DNA of 64,000 nucleotides from Roseburia lenta (GTDB lineage: Bacteria > Bacillota > Clostridia > Lachnospirales > Lachnospiraceae). Location: positions 248,001 to 312,000 of the forward strand of contig NZ_JACOPG010000003.1 in NCBI RefSeq assembly GCF_014287435.1, written 5' to 3'. Positions 9,899-17,927 of the stretch are shown in pieces; the stretch's first letter is position 1, and every line of letters begins with the position of its first letter. The notes under the pieces are model-generated. The model had not been told where the DNA came from. It made no database searches and was given only the letters and a program-made list of their open reading frames with translations. The position numbers and the translations under genes are program-made.

Positions 9899-10648
9899 AT
9901 GTCATTTATAGCATATAATGAAGAGGAACATATTAATAAGAGATATGCTGCGGACGTTCGTCCTGAAGAACAAGATCATATTTTCTATTGCCCAAATCCA
10001 AAATGCAACTGTAAATTTACAGTATCAGCATTCAACTCCAACAAGATAAGAACACATTTCGTCAAACTTCCTAGTAGCGATCATGTGGAGAGATGCTGGT
10101 ATAATGTGGTTTTGACGGATACAGGAGATAAAGAAAATTATGACACATCAGATTTCTCGCCAGAATCATTATTGAATAATATACAAAAATCAGAAGGCAG
10201 ACGAGGATTTGTGAAAAAAAGATCTATATACAGTGTGGCGCGATCTGCAGATGAAGAGAAGCGACAATTATATATACATACAATACGCCAATTGTATGCG
10301 ATATGTATTGAGAATGATGATGATGATAAAATTAATGGAATTATGGTCAAATATATTCTCGCGGGACGAAAAACTTCTTACCTATATACCAAGTATATTT
10401 CGGGCATCAAACTTGTTGAGTGTTCTTATTATAGTTATGATTCAGAGAAGAATTTTATAAGGTTCCGCTTTCCGTATGAAGGAAATCATTTTATGCTTTT
10501 AGTTTATTTTGAAACAAAAGATTTATTTAAAGAAATGAGAAAACAGTTATACGAATATAAACAACCTGTCCTTATTTATGCGAGTTGGAATAATAATCAA
10601 ACGACAATTAAAACCAAAACTCAAATTGTACCATTGAAAGCGAGATAA
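9899..10648 (+). CDS. Hypothetical protein with CoiA-like zinc-binding N-terminus
   Basis: 249 residues, ATG preceded by AAGGAG 12 bases upstream. Residues about 27-67 hold FYCPNPKCNCKF followed by an His- and Cys-bearing stretch (THFVKL, SSDHVERCWYN), resembling the zinc-finger region seen at the N-terminus of CoiA-like nuclease-associated proteins. The rest is beta/alpha with a long charged helix (residues about 105-145, DDDD run) and no motif I can name. It starts 34 bases after the helicase and shares its AT-rich composition, so the two probably form one imported unit. Function unknown; nucleic acid binding is only an inference. Confidence 0.7.
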   Translation: MSFIAYNEEEHINKRYAADVRPEEQDHIFYCPNPKCNCKFTVSAFNSNKIRTHFVKLPSSDHVERCWYNVVLTDTGDKENYDTSDFSPESLLNNIQKSEGRRGFVKKRSIYSVARSADEEKRQLYIHTIRQLYAICIENDDDDKINGIMVKYILAGRKTSYLYTKYISGIKLVECSYYSYDSEKNFIRFRFPYEGNHFMLLVYFETKDLFKEMRKQLYEYKQPVLIYASWNNNQTTIKTKTQIVPLKAR

Positions 10649-10732
10649 TCTTTTGCTTCTGTAGAGATTTTGTCATTTCGAAATTGATGCTTTTGATACC
10701 ATTGAAAACAAAAGCAGAGGCGTGGAAGAGAG

Positions 10733-10876
10733 ATGAGATATGCTGATATACATTACTATATACTATATCTTGCTCAAAACTTTCAAAAATTGTATGATGA
10801 ACTGAGTCAGGATAGATTGTATACATTATATAAAAGAGTGGATTTTCAGGAGTATTGGGATAGGTTTTCGGTGTAG
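10733..10876 (+). CDS. Possible 47-residue ORF at the end of the helicase insertion
   Basis: ATG at 10733 preceded by GGAAGAGAG; 47 codons rich in Tyr, Asp and Leu (starts MRYADIHYYILYL, ends YWDRFSV). It ends exactly where the truncated - strand metallo-beta-lactamase sequence begins, so it is either a small gene or a fragment left by the junction. No recognisable family. Confidence 0.35.
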   Translation: MRYADIHYYILYLAQNFQKLYDELSQDRLYTLYKRVDFQEYWDRFSV

Positions 10877-12043
10877 GGCGTCCAGTTCGTGTCCGTATTT
10901 TTCATACAGTTTGTCAGCCAATTCGGCATCTTCAAAATCAGCAAAAAATAACATACTTTGTTTTTTCCCGGATATTTTGAAAATGAGAGAACTACTGTTC
11001 GGCAAATCAAGATTTCGTTCTATAATCTCAGGCGTGTATTCGCTATATACCTTCAACTGGCTGTCTCCCAGATGCAGGGTGTCTCCCTCGTGTAGATATT
11101 CGACAGATAATATATTCTTATCCTTCAGTGTTTGCGTGGTATCTAAAAAAGTATAGTAGGTGTCAATATCGTCAACATCACGTGCAATCTGTTCATAAAC
11201 TTCTAATGGAAATTCCACTGTATACAGATGGTCGATTGTGATCGAGACGGCGTCATCCTGCATGATACGATTAAAGGCTCCCATATGATCTGTGTGTGGG
11301 TGCGTAATAATCCAATTATCCACATGGTTATTATGTTCCTTTATAACTGTGCGAACAAGGTCAGCCATAGCTGGTATACCGCCGTCAATGATGGAAAAGG
11401 AGTCTGCTGTTTCAACCGTCCAAAAACTAAATTGCGTTGCAGTGGTGCTGTCATAGCCATATTGTGTGATGATCGTTTCTCCGGAAGCAAGACGCTTTCG
11501 AATACTGTTATCTTCCCCGGTATGTCGCTCATAAAGCAGAATCACCAGTATCATACAAGGGATAAGAATAACGGCTGTGCAGCGGTACAGTTTTTGGCGT
11601 TCGTTGCGTGAAAAATTGCGTTTGCGGTATAGCAGAAGATAAAGAGCCATGCCCATGAGCGCAAGCCCGCTGATGCAGATGCTGACATATATCATAGGGT
11701 CACTGTAGGCCAAACGTACATCATGCTCACCGGGGCTGATGCTTATGCCTGTCAAACCACCGTTAATATTGTATGCTGTGACTTTTTGCCCATCGATATA
11801 GGTAGACCAACGATTATCATAAAAGATAGGGAGGCATAACATGGCATCGGCTATCTCGGTATTATTAATCTTTCCGCTTAGTTCATGGTCGACATAGGAT
11901 ATATCATATAAGGATTCTTTTTGCAGTTGTTCCAATGCGAGATTGGCTTGTTCTACACAAAGGGAAGACGTGTCAATGGTAGCATATTGTGAGAGCAACT
12001 CAGACTCATTTTCAGACTTTGTCAGATAAAAGCCGGAAGTCAT
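10826..12043 (-). pseudogene. Remnant: YfhO-like C-terminus joined to a truncated metallo-beta-lactamase domain
   Basis: On the - strand the frame reads a YfhO-type C-terminal region: FYDNRWSTYIDGQ, a Gly-rich ISPGEHDVRLAYSDP and one or two membrane helices ending in LLLYRKR. This is followed by a metallo-beta-lactamase fold with the zinc motif ITHPHTDHMGAF and the later Asp in LFFADFED, as in ComEC-like hydrolases. It stops about 15 residues after that, with unrelated codons (HRKPIPILLK) past about 10876, so the domain's last quarter is missing. The ATG at 12043 is not a true start: the same frame reads upstream through KLSPEQKAYA, but the N-terminal half lies in another frame. I read this as the decayed 3' half of one gene with the entry at 12067. 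Confidence 0.6.
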
Positions 12044-12066
12044 AGCATATGCTTTCTGTTCAGGAC

Positions 12067-12993
12067 TCAGCTTATCGTAACCGTCATGGGAAAGTGCATG
12101 GTGATACGGTAGAGCCCGAGGTCTTTACTTTGTATGTCAGCAGCAGCCTCTTTTGTCCCGTCATTATACAGAGATGTTTCATAGTTCTCCTTGATAATGG
12201 CGGTTCTGGTATTAGCAATCGGATAAGTCTCTAGTGCAATATCAAGGCAGACCACGAGCAATAAACTGAGGGCTGCAAATTGCCGGCTTTTCTTGACCAT
12301 TGCGATAAAAACCATATTGTACAAAAATAGGATAAAGATTACCTTTACACAAGCGCGTTTGCTAATCGCTATCTGTCCGGTCACGGAAAATCCGAATACA
12401 AGTGCAAGTAAAAGTAAAATAATCACATCGCTGATGAGCAGCCAGCGTTTGAGAGGAATATGGTCGACATATTCTGTAATATCATCTAATGTGTAAATAC
12501 ATAGGCAGATTAGCGCTATGATATAGACAAAAGTCCAGCGCTGCTTGGTTGCATCAAACGTAAAGAGTTTTGTGACGATCGGAAAGAGCAGCGTTAAAGT
12601 GCATAGCAAAAAAATGATGCGTTTTTTATGGTTCCCCCGAAAGAACAGACAGAAAATCAGCATCATGATCGACAGAAGGGAGCACCAGAGGATTGTACCT
12701 TCATAGTAATTGTATGCCCCAGTATAATCGTTACCAATGCGATAACCGTAAATACCTGCAAGCATAGTGGAAATATACATACTCAGTATATATGTATAGG
12801 GAAGCAGGGCTGATGGCACAATATAGGTCAATATTTGCGCTGGATTGAGATAGGAAATCAGCAGAGTGTATAAACCACCACCCAGTCCCGATTGAAAGGA
12901 ATAGTCATTCAGGCTTCCGATATGGCTATCTGCGGCTGCGGCTGCAAAGGGATGAATAATGGAAATCGTATCAAATCCTATGTCTGTAAACAT
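12067..12993 (-). pseudogene. Remnant: N-terminal half of a YfhO-like multi-membrane protein
   Basis: The - strand frame encodes many membrane helices with YfhO-like hallmarks: MFTDIGFDTISIIHPFA near the start, GLGGGLYTLL, and NYYEGTILW in the middle. YfhO proteins are polytopic and linked to glycosylation of teichoic or lipoteichoic acids. At 308 codons plus 405 downstream it is well short of the usual length, and the middle (around AGIYGYRIGNDY) looks like an internal deletion. The frame stays open upstream of the ATG at 12993 to about 13195, still YfhO-like (FLIIYHQYIFGDKLF), but without any start codon; the 5' end was lost at the junction with the recombinase fragment. A frame change near 12070 separates it from the C-terminal part. 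Confidence 0.6.
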
Positions 12994-12995
12994 AA

Positions 12996-13032
12996 ATAAT
13001 TTATCACCAAAAATATATTGGTGATAAATTAT
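12996..13032. repeat. Perfect 15-bp inverted repeat within the YfhO remnant
   Basis: Arms 12996-13010 and 13018-13032 are perfect reverse complements with a 7-base loop. It lies in sequence still coding for the YfhO-like protein, so it may be chance in AT-rich membrane-protein sequence. Confidence 0.5.
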
Positions 13033-13144
13033 GAGAAAAAGAAGTGTGATGCAAGATAGCGAAAGTAGCCATTTGAAACGTAAGGAACGGTATGGTAGTT
13101 CCCCAATATCACAATGAAACAGTTCATCAATTGGGTCTGTGTAG

Positions 13145-13375
13145 ATAAGAGTACCTTCTATATATGAAAAGATTTTGAATAGGCTAGAAATTCCCTACCG
13201 TAATTTCCACTGCCTCAGACACACATTTGCTACAAGGTGTGTTGAAAATGGCGGTGATTATAAATGCGTCAGTGAAATACTTGGGCATAGTTCTATCAAA
13301 ATCACCATGGATCGCTACGTACATCCCAGAATGGAGCAGAAAAGAGAAATTGTGGAAATGCTATGTAATTCATAA
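13145..13375 (+). pseudogene. C-terminal fragment of a tyrosine recombinase/integrase
   Basis: The frame opens after a TAG at 13142 and encodes the last 76 residues of a phage-type integrase: FHCLRHTFATR (Arg box II), EILGHSSIKITMDRY with the nucleophilic Tyr, then VHPRMEQKREIV. All catalytic-domain C-terminal hallmarks are there but the N-terminal 200-300 residues are missing, so it cannot be active. It overlaps on the other strand the 5' end of the broken YfhO-like frame, marking a recombination junction immediately before the WecE cassette. Confidence 0.8.
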
Positions 13376-13401
13376 ACAATATGATTTTATACGAAAAATT
13401 G

Positions 13402-13429
13402 TTGATAATTTGAAAGAGAATGCTATAAT
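13402..13429 (+). promoter_or_regulatory. Predicted sigma-A promoter P1 upstream of the wecE cassette
   Basis: TTGATA at 13402-13407, 16-base spacer, TATAAT at 13424-13429 with an extended TGc just before it. Confidence 0.6.
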
Positions 13430-13465
13430 ATAAGCACAATTGAAAAGCGATAGTTTTTATAGGGT

Positions 13466-13499
13466 GTGTCCATAATGATATGGCACTCTTTATTTTTTG
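13466..13499 (+). terminator. Terminator-like hairpin in the wecE leader
   Basis: GTGTCCATA and TATGGCAC form a short hairpin (one bulge) followed by a T-rich tract at 13488-13499. It lies between P1 and the cassette, so it could end recombinase transcripts or act as an attenuator. Confidence 0.4.
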
Positions 13500-13521
13500 T
13501 GAATATTACATTAGAAAAGGG

Positions 13522-13562
13522 AAATCAGACATCATGGAAACTCCATTGTTAGCTGATTTTTT
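13522..13562 (+). terminator. Second terminator-like hairpin in the wecE leader
   Basis: AAATCAG (13522-13528) pairs with CTGATTT (13553-13559), with an inner ATGGA/TCCAT stem, followed by Ts. Weak but positioned between P1 and P2. Confidence 0.35.
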
Positions 13563-13567
13563 CAAAC

Positions 13568-13596
13568 TAGACAAAATACGACAATAATAGTATAGT
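13568..13596 (+). promoter_or_regulatory. Predicted promoter P2 of the wecE cassette
   Basis: TAGACA at 13568-13573, exactly 17 bases, TATAGT at 13591-13596. The start codon of wecE is 57 bases further on. Confidence 0.55.
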
Positions 13597-13652
13597 AGAT
13601 ATGACCTTATTGGTTTTCAATGAGGTCAGTTTACCCTGAAAGAGAGAAAATT

Positions 13653-14783
13653 ATGATTAATTTTAATGTACCGCCTCATGTGGGAGACGAAGAAAAATAT
13701 ATTGCCGAGGCGATTGGCAATCATAAAATATGCGGTGATGGACCTTTTTGCAAAAGATGTGCAAAGTGGTTTGAAGATACTACAGGAACAGAAAAGGCGT
13801 TACTGACGACTTCTTGTACACATGCGACGGAGATGGCAGCGATTCTGGCAGATATTCAGCCGGGGGATGAAGTCATCATGCCGTCGTATACTTTTGTATC
13901 GACAGCAGACGCCTTTGTTTTGCGTGGCGCTAGAGTGAAATTTGTAGATATCCGACCGGATACAATGAATATAGATGAAAAATTGATCGAGGATGCGATT
14001 ACCAAAAAGACAAGGGCAATTGTGCCGGTTCATTATGCGGGAGTTTCCTGTGAGATGGATACGATCATGGATATCGCGCGTAGACATAATTTGTTGGTTA
14101 TAGAAGATGCAGCGCAAGGTGTCATGAGTACATATAAAGGGAAAGCTCTTGGGACGATTGGTGATTTTGGATGTTATAGTTTCCATGAAACAAAGAATTA
14201 TAGCATGGGTGAAGGTGGACTTTTATTAATCAAAAATCCAGATTATATAGACCGAGCAGAAATTGTACGTGAAAAAGGAACGAACCGAAGCAAGTTCTTC
14301 CGTGGGCAGATTGATAAATATACATGGGTAGATGCAGGCTCGTCTTATCTGCCAAGTGAACTCAATGCAGCATATCTCTGGGCGCAGTTGGAGAAGGCGC
14401 AGGAAATTTATGATGATCGCATGAACAGTTGGAATCAGTATTATGAAATGCTGAAGCCGTTGGCAGAGGCGGGATATATTGAGTTACCATATGTTCCGGA
14501 GGAATGTATACATAATGCACATATGTTTTATATTAAGGCGAAGGACTTGGAAGAGAGAACAAAACTGATCGAGTATTTAAAAAACCATGGCGTTGGAGCA
14601 GTGTTCCATTATATTCCGCTGCACAGTGCACCGGCAGGCAGAAAGTTTGGTCAATTTGTGGGACAAGATAAGTACACGACCAAGGAAAGTGAAAGACTTA
14701 TGAGGTTACCAATGTATTATGGCTTGAAAGAGAATGAAATAGATAAAGTGATTGAGTTGATATCTGCATTTTATCAGAACTGA
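13653..14783 (+). CDS. wecE: WecE/RffA-type dTDP-4-dehydro-6-deoxyglucose 4-aminotransferase
   Basis: 376 residues from ATG 13653, the same length as the E. coli enzyme; the longer frame from 13620 lacks a binding site. The start INFNVPPHVGDE, GDEVIMPSYTFVSTADAFVL, PDTMNIDEKLIE, PVHYAGVSCEMDTIM and EDAAQGVMSTYKGKALGTIG follow WecE almost word for word. The PLP lysine is in FHETKNYSMGEGG. It should transfer an amino group from glutamate to C4 of dTDP-4-keto-6-deoxyglucose, giving dTDP-4-amino-4,6-dideoxygalactose (dTDP-Fuc4N). In enterobacteria this feeds common antigen; here it opens a ten-gene polymer cassette in a Gram-positive. RmlA and RmlB, which make the substrate, are not in the window. 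The next gene, an ATP-grasp ligase, could acylate the new amino group. Confidence 0.92.
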   Translation: MINFNVPPHVGDEEKYIAEAIGNHKICGDGPFCKRCAKWFEDTTGTEKALLTTSCTHATEMAAILADIQPGDEVIMPSYTFVSTADAFVLRGARVKFVDIRPDTMNIDEKLIEDAITKKTRAIVPVHYAGVSCEMDTIMDIARRHNLLVIEDAAQGVMSTYKGKALGTIGDFGCYSFHETKNYSMGEGGLLLIKNPDYIDRAEIVREKGTNRSKFFRGQIDKYTWVDAGSSYLPSELNAAYLWAQLEKAQEIYDDRMNSWNQYYEMLKPLAEAGYIELPYVPEECIHNAHMFYIKAKDLEERTKLIEYLKNHGVGAVFHYIPLHSAPAGRKFGQFVGQDKYTTKESERLMRLPMYYGLKENEIDKVIELISAFYQN

Positions 14784-14793
14784 GAGGAATTAT

Positions 14794-16005
14794 ATGAGTA
14801 AAATTATGGTTATAGCCGGTGGAGATTGGCAAATTGAACTTATCAAAAAGGCAAAACAGATGGGGCATTATGTTATTTGCTCTAATTTATACGAGGATTC
14901 ACCAGCCTTTCCTTATGCGGATGCATGTGAAGTGGCAAATGTGTTAGATAAGGAAAAAAATCTTCAAATTGCGCAGAAATATCAGCCGGATGCGGTGATC
15001 TCTGATCAGAGTGATATAGCAGTACCAACCGTTGCTTATGTAAATGAAAAAATGGGCTTACGAGGCATCGGTACAGACAAGGCAGATATTTTTACAGATA
15101 AAACACTGATGCGTCAGAGATGCAAAGAAGCAGGTCTGCCAGTGCCGGATTTTAAAATTTGTAAAACGCTGGATGATGCATTAGAAATGCTGAACAAACA
15201 CAAGAAAATTATCATAAAGCCAATTGACAGCCAATCTAGTCGAGGTGTCTATACAATTACAGACGAAAAAAAATTGAGAGATAAATTTGATGATACAATG
15301 TCATATTCAAATCGACGAAAAGAAATTCTTGCTGAGGAATATATTGGCGGAGATGAGTTTACCATTGATGGACTTGTAGTGAATGGAACACATTATCCTT
15401 TATGTATTTCAATAAAGGAAATGTATAAAGAAAATCCGAATGTTTCTAAAGTACAGACATATACATATAGTCATCCGGTATATGATTATGAATTATTACG
15501 GAACACGAATAAGGCACTGGTTGAAAGCATTGGTCTGCCGATGGGATTGACTCATTCAGAATACAAATTTTATAAAGGTAAGTTTTATTTGATAGAGGCT
15601 GGCGCAAGGGGAGGCGGAAGCAACCTTTCAGGGAAAATCGTACCATATATGTCAGGCGTTGATAATTATGAGTATCTGATAAAAGAAGCATTGGGGCAGA
15701 GTGTTGATCAGAAGGCACTGGATCAGTTACATTTGCCAGAACAGCGATGTGTTGTTATGCGCTTCTTTGATTTTGGAGAGGGAATTGTACAGAAAATACA
15801 TGGGAAAGAATATTTAGCACAACATGCGAACGTCCTTGATTATCAGTTGGAGATCCATGAAGGAGATCGATTAGAGAATCCAAAGTATGGACGATTGAGA
15901 CCGGGGCATTTCATTGTAGGGGCAGATTCCTATGATGAAGCACAGAAATTAGCACAAGACATTTTGAATAATGTATATGTGACTTTTGAGGAGCAAAAAG
16001 GGTGA
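14794..16005 (+). CDS. ATP-grasp ligase of unknown substrate
   Basis: 403 residues. N-terminal Rossmann-like preATP-grasp domain (KIMVIAGGDWQIELI), ATP-grasp core from about residue 105 (DKTLMRQRCKEAGLPVPDF; KKIIIKPIDSQSSRGV with the nucleotide lysine; EEYIGGDEFTIDGLV) and the Mg-binding loop LIEAGARGGGSNLS near residue 270. Such enzymes join a carboxylate to an amine through an acyl phosphate. Between wecE and glycosyltransferase genes, a plausible job is to attach an amino acid or other acid to the 4-amino sugar made by WecE (inference). Ten bases separate it from wecE; its TGA overlaps the GTG of the next gene. Confidence 0.85.
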   Translation: MSKIMVIAGGDWQIELIKKAKQMGHYVICSNLYEDSPAFPYADACEVANVLDKEKNLQIAQKYQPDAVISDQSDIAVPTVAYVNEKMGLRGIGTDKADIFTDKTLMRQRCKEAGLPVPDFKICKTLDDALEMLNKHKKIIIKPIDSQSSRGVYTITDEKKLRDKFDDTMSYSNRRKEILAEEYIGGDEFTIDGLVVNGTHYPLCISIKEMYKENPNVSKVQTYTYSHPVYDYELLRNTNKALVESIGLPMGLTHSEYKFYKGKFYLIEAGARGGGSNLSGKIVPYMSGVDNYEYLIKEALGQSVDQKALDQLHLPEQRCVVMRFFDFGEGIVQKIHGKEYLAQHANVLDYQLEIHEGDRLENPKYGRLRPGHFIVGADSYDEAQKLAQDILNNVYVTFEEQKG

Positions 16006-16973
16006 AAAGAGAATTAGTGAGTTTTGTGATCCCGTGTTACAATTCTACAAATACCTTAGAGGATGTTGTATCTCAAATAGAAGATGTTATGTGCCAGAAA
16101 TTATCACAATATGAATATGAGATTATTCTGGTAAATGATTGCTCGCCAAATGGGACAACCTACCCAAAAATATGTGAGATTGCTACTGGAAATACACATG
16201 TTAAAGGCATCAATCTTGCACGCAATTTTGGACAACCGTCGGCTGTAATGGCAGCATTAAATCACGCTAAAGGTGACTACGTGGTGTGCGGTGATGATGA
16301 TGGGCAGACGCCATTTTCAGAATTACCGCGTTTGTTTGAAAAAATTGATGAAGGATATGATGCGGTCGAAGCAAGGTTTATTGAACATGAAAAGCGTTCT
16401 TGGTTCAGAAAATTTGGAACGTTCATGAATGAAAGTATGCAATCCTGGCTTATTGATAAACCGAAGGGGGTTGTTTTAACAACCTTTTGGCTGGTAAAGA
16501 GATTTGTAGTGGATGAGATGTGCAAGTATCCTAACTCACATCCTTATTTGGGCGGTTTAATCCTGAGAAGTACAAGAAATGTATGCAATGTTGATGTGAA
16601 GAAAAATGAACGCCTTCGAGGCAAATCAGGATATAACCTAAAAAAGATGGTAGAACTTTTCTTAAATGGCTTTACAACTTTTTCGGCGAAACCATTACGA
16701 GTTACGATGTTTTTGGGCTTATTTGTAGGATTTATGGGGCTGATTTGCGGCATAGTGACGATTGTTCGCAAATTAATTGATCCGGCGATAAGTGCTGGTT
16801 ATAGTTCAATGATGGCTGTGATTTTAATACTATTTGGTATTTTGTTTGTCATGTTGGGAATATTTGGCGAGTATATAGGGCAGACATATATAGCGCTTAA
16901 TCAGGCACCACAATATGTTATCAGAGATAAGATTAATTTCGAAGAGGAAGTAGATGGTGAAAAGAAAGCATAG
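16002..16973 (+). CDS. Membrane-anchored GT2 glycosyltransferase (GtrB/ArnC/DPM1-like)
   Basis: 323 residues with a GTG start that overlaps the stop of the ATP-grasp gene; GAGG lies upstream. GT-A fold: SFVIPCYNST, IILVNDCSP, and the metal-binding CGDDDGQTP. C-terminal two membrane helices (about residues 232-255 and 265-290) in the arrangement typical of enzymes that load a sugar onto undecaprenyl phosphate. It may make a lipid-monophosphate sugar used outside the membrane by one of the GT-C proteins downstream. The donor sugar cannot be told from sequence. Confidence 0.9.
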   Translation: MKRELVSFVIPCYNSTNTLEDVVSQIEDVMCQKLSQYEYEIILVNDCSPNGTTYPKICEIATGNTHVKGINLARNFGQPSAVMAALNHAKGDYVVCGDDDGQTPFSELPRLFEKIDEGYDAVEARFIEHEKRSWFRKFGTFMNESMQSWLIDKPKGVVLTTFWLVKRFVVDEMCKYPNSHPYLGGLILRSTRNVCNVDVKKNERLRGKSGYNLKKMVELFLNGFTTFSAKPLRVTMFLGLFVGFMGLICGIVTIVRKLIDPAISAGYSSMMAVILILFGILFVMLGIFGEYIGQTYIALNQAPQYVIRDKINFEEEVDGEKKA

Positions 16974-17922
16974 TTCATATGGTGGATTTCAACCATTAGA
17001 ATTAAAACAAGGACAAGCGTATTATTCGGAAGATAAATATAATTTGCTGAAATATAACTCGGCAAAAGTAGGAATTGATATATTGATAGAAAAGGAACAT
17101 ATACAGAAAATATTCGTTCCTTTTTACTTATGCCCAAATGTATGTAGGGAAATTGAAAGGCATGACTTGGAGGTTGAGTATTACTCAATAGATGATAATC
17201 TACTTCCGATCATAGAACGAGCCGAGGAAGAAGACTGGATTTACATTGTTGATTATTTTGGAGTAATGGATACCAAGGTAGATACGTATATCAGTGAGCA
17301 TCCAGAGCAGCATTATATTGTTGATAATTGTCATTCCTTTTATCACAAACCCAATGTAGGAGACAATTATATATATTCATGTAGAAAGTTTTTTGGTGTT
17401 CCGGATGGGGCTTATCTTATAACAAACGCTGTTATTGCTAGTCAGCCACGCCTTGTGTGTAATGCCAAGCAAGCGGGATATTTATTGACTTGTCTGGAAG
17501 AAGGAACCAATGCCTGTTATCAGGGAAAAAAGAAGATGGATCAATATATTGCAGAACGATATGAAGGAATGTCTCTTTTGGCGGATGCAATCATGCAGAG
17601 TATTGATTATGAAAGTGTAAAGCAACGACGGCGAATGAATGCACAGGTATATGAGGAGAGATTTAGAAAAATCAATCGTATTTCCGTTGAGCCAGAGAGT
17701 ATACCCTATATTTATCCATTAAACATAGGAAAAAACATAAAAAAGGAATTGATTGAGAATAAAATTTTTGTGCCAACTTTATGGGATCAATGCGGCGATG
17801 AAAAATATAAAGAAACATGGGAGTATGATCTGACGAAGAATACAATATTTCTTCCTGTAGATCAAAGATATGATGAGGAGGATATCCGCTATATTATTTC
17901 TGTAGTGGAGTCATTAATTTAG
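16954..17922 (+). CDS. DegT-like PLP-fold protein, probably aminotransferase-related
   Basis: 322 residues, ATG inside the end of the GT2 gene (20-base overlap), GAGGA upstream. The order of elements is that of a DegT/aspartate aminotransferase fold: VFVPFYLCPNVCREIE, YIVDYFGVMD, HYIVDNCHSFYH (cofactor Asp position) and YSCRKFFGVPDGAYLI, where the Lys would be the PLP lysine. It is shorter and more divergent than WecE (usual length about 370), so it may be a specialised aminotransferase or a degenerate relative with another role. Lying directly before the aldolase gene, it may provide or remove an amino group on the cassette's unusual sugar (inference). Confidence 0.7.
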   Translation: MVKRKHSSYGGFQPLELKQGQAYYSEDKYNLLKYNSAKVGIDILIEKEHIQKIFVPFYLCPNVCREIERHDLEVEYYSIDDNLLPIIERAEEEDWIYIVDYFGVMDTKVDTYISEHPEQHYIVDNCHSFYHKPNVGDNYIYSCRKFFGVPDGAYLITNAVIASQPRLVCNAKQAGYLLTCLEEGTNACYQGKKKMDQYIAERYEGMSLLADAIMQSIDYESVKQRRRMNAQVYEERFRKINRISVEPESIPYIYPLNIGKNIKKELIENKIFVPTLWDQCGDEKYKETWEYDLTKNTIFLPVDQRYDEEDIRYIISVVESLI

Positions 17923-17927
17923 AAATT

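Noticed and set aside
13145..13375. Active integrase with an attachment site
   Set aside because: Only the last 76 residues remain and no matching att-type direct repeat was noticed at the borders.
16954..17922. Calling this a second WecE or pyridoxal sugar aminotransferase with a named product
   Set aside because: Motifs are too divergent to name a substrate; only the fold-level call is kept.
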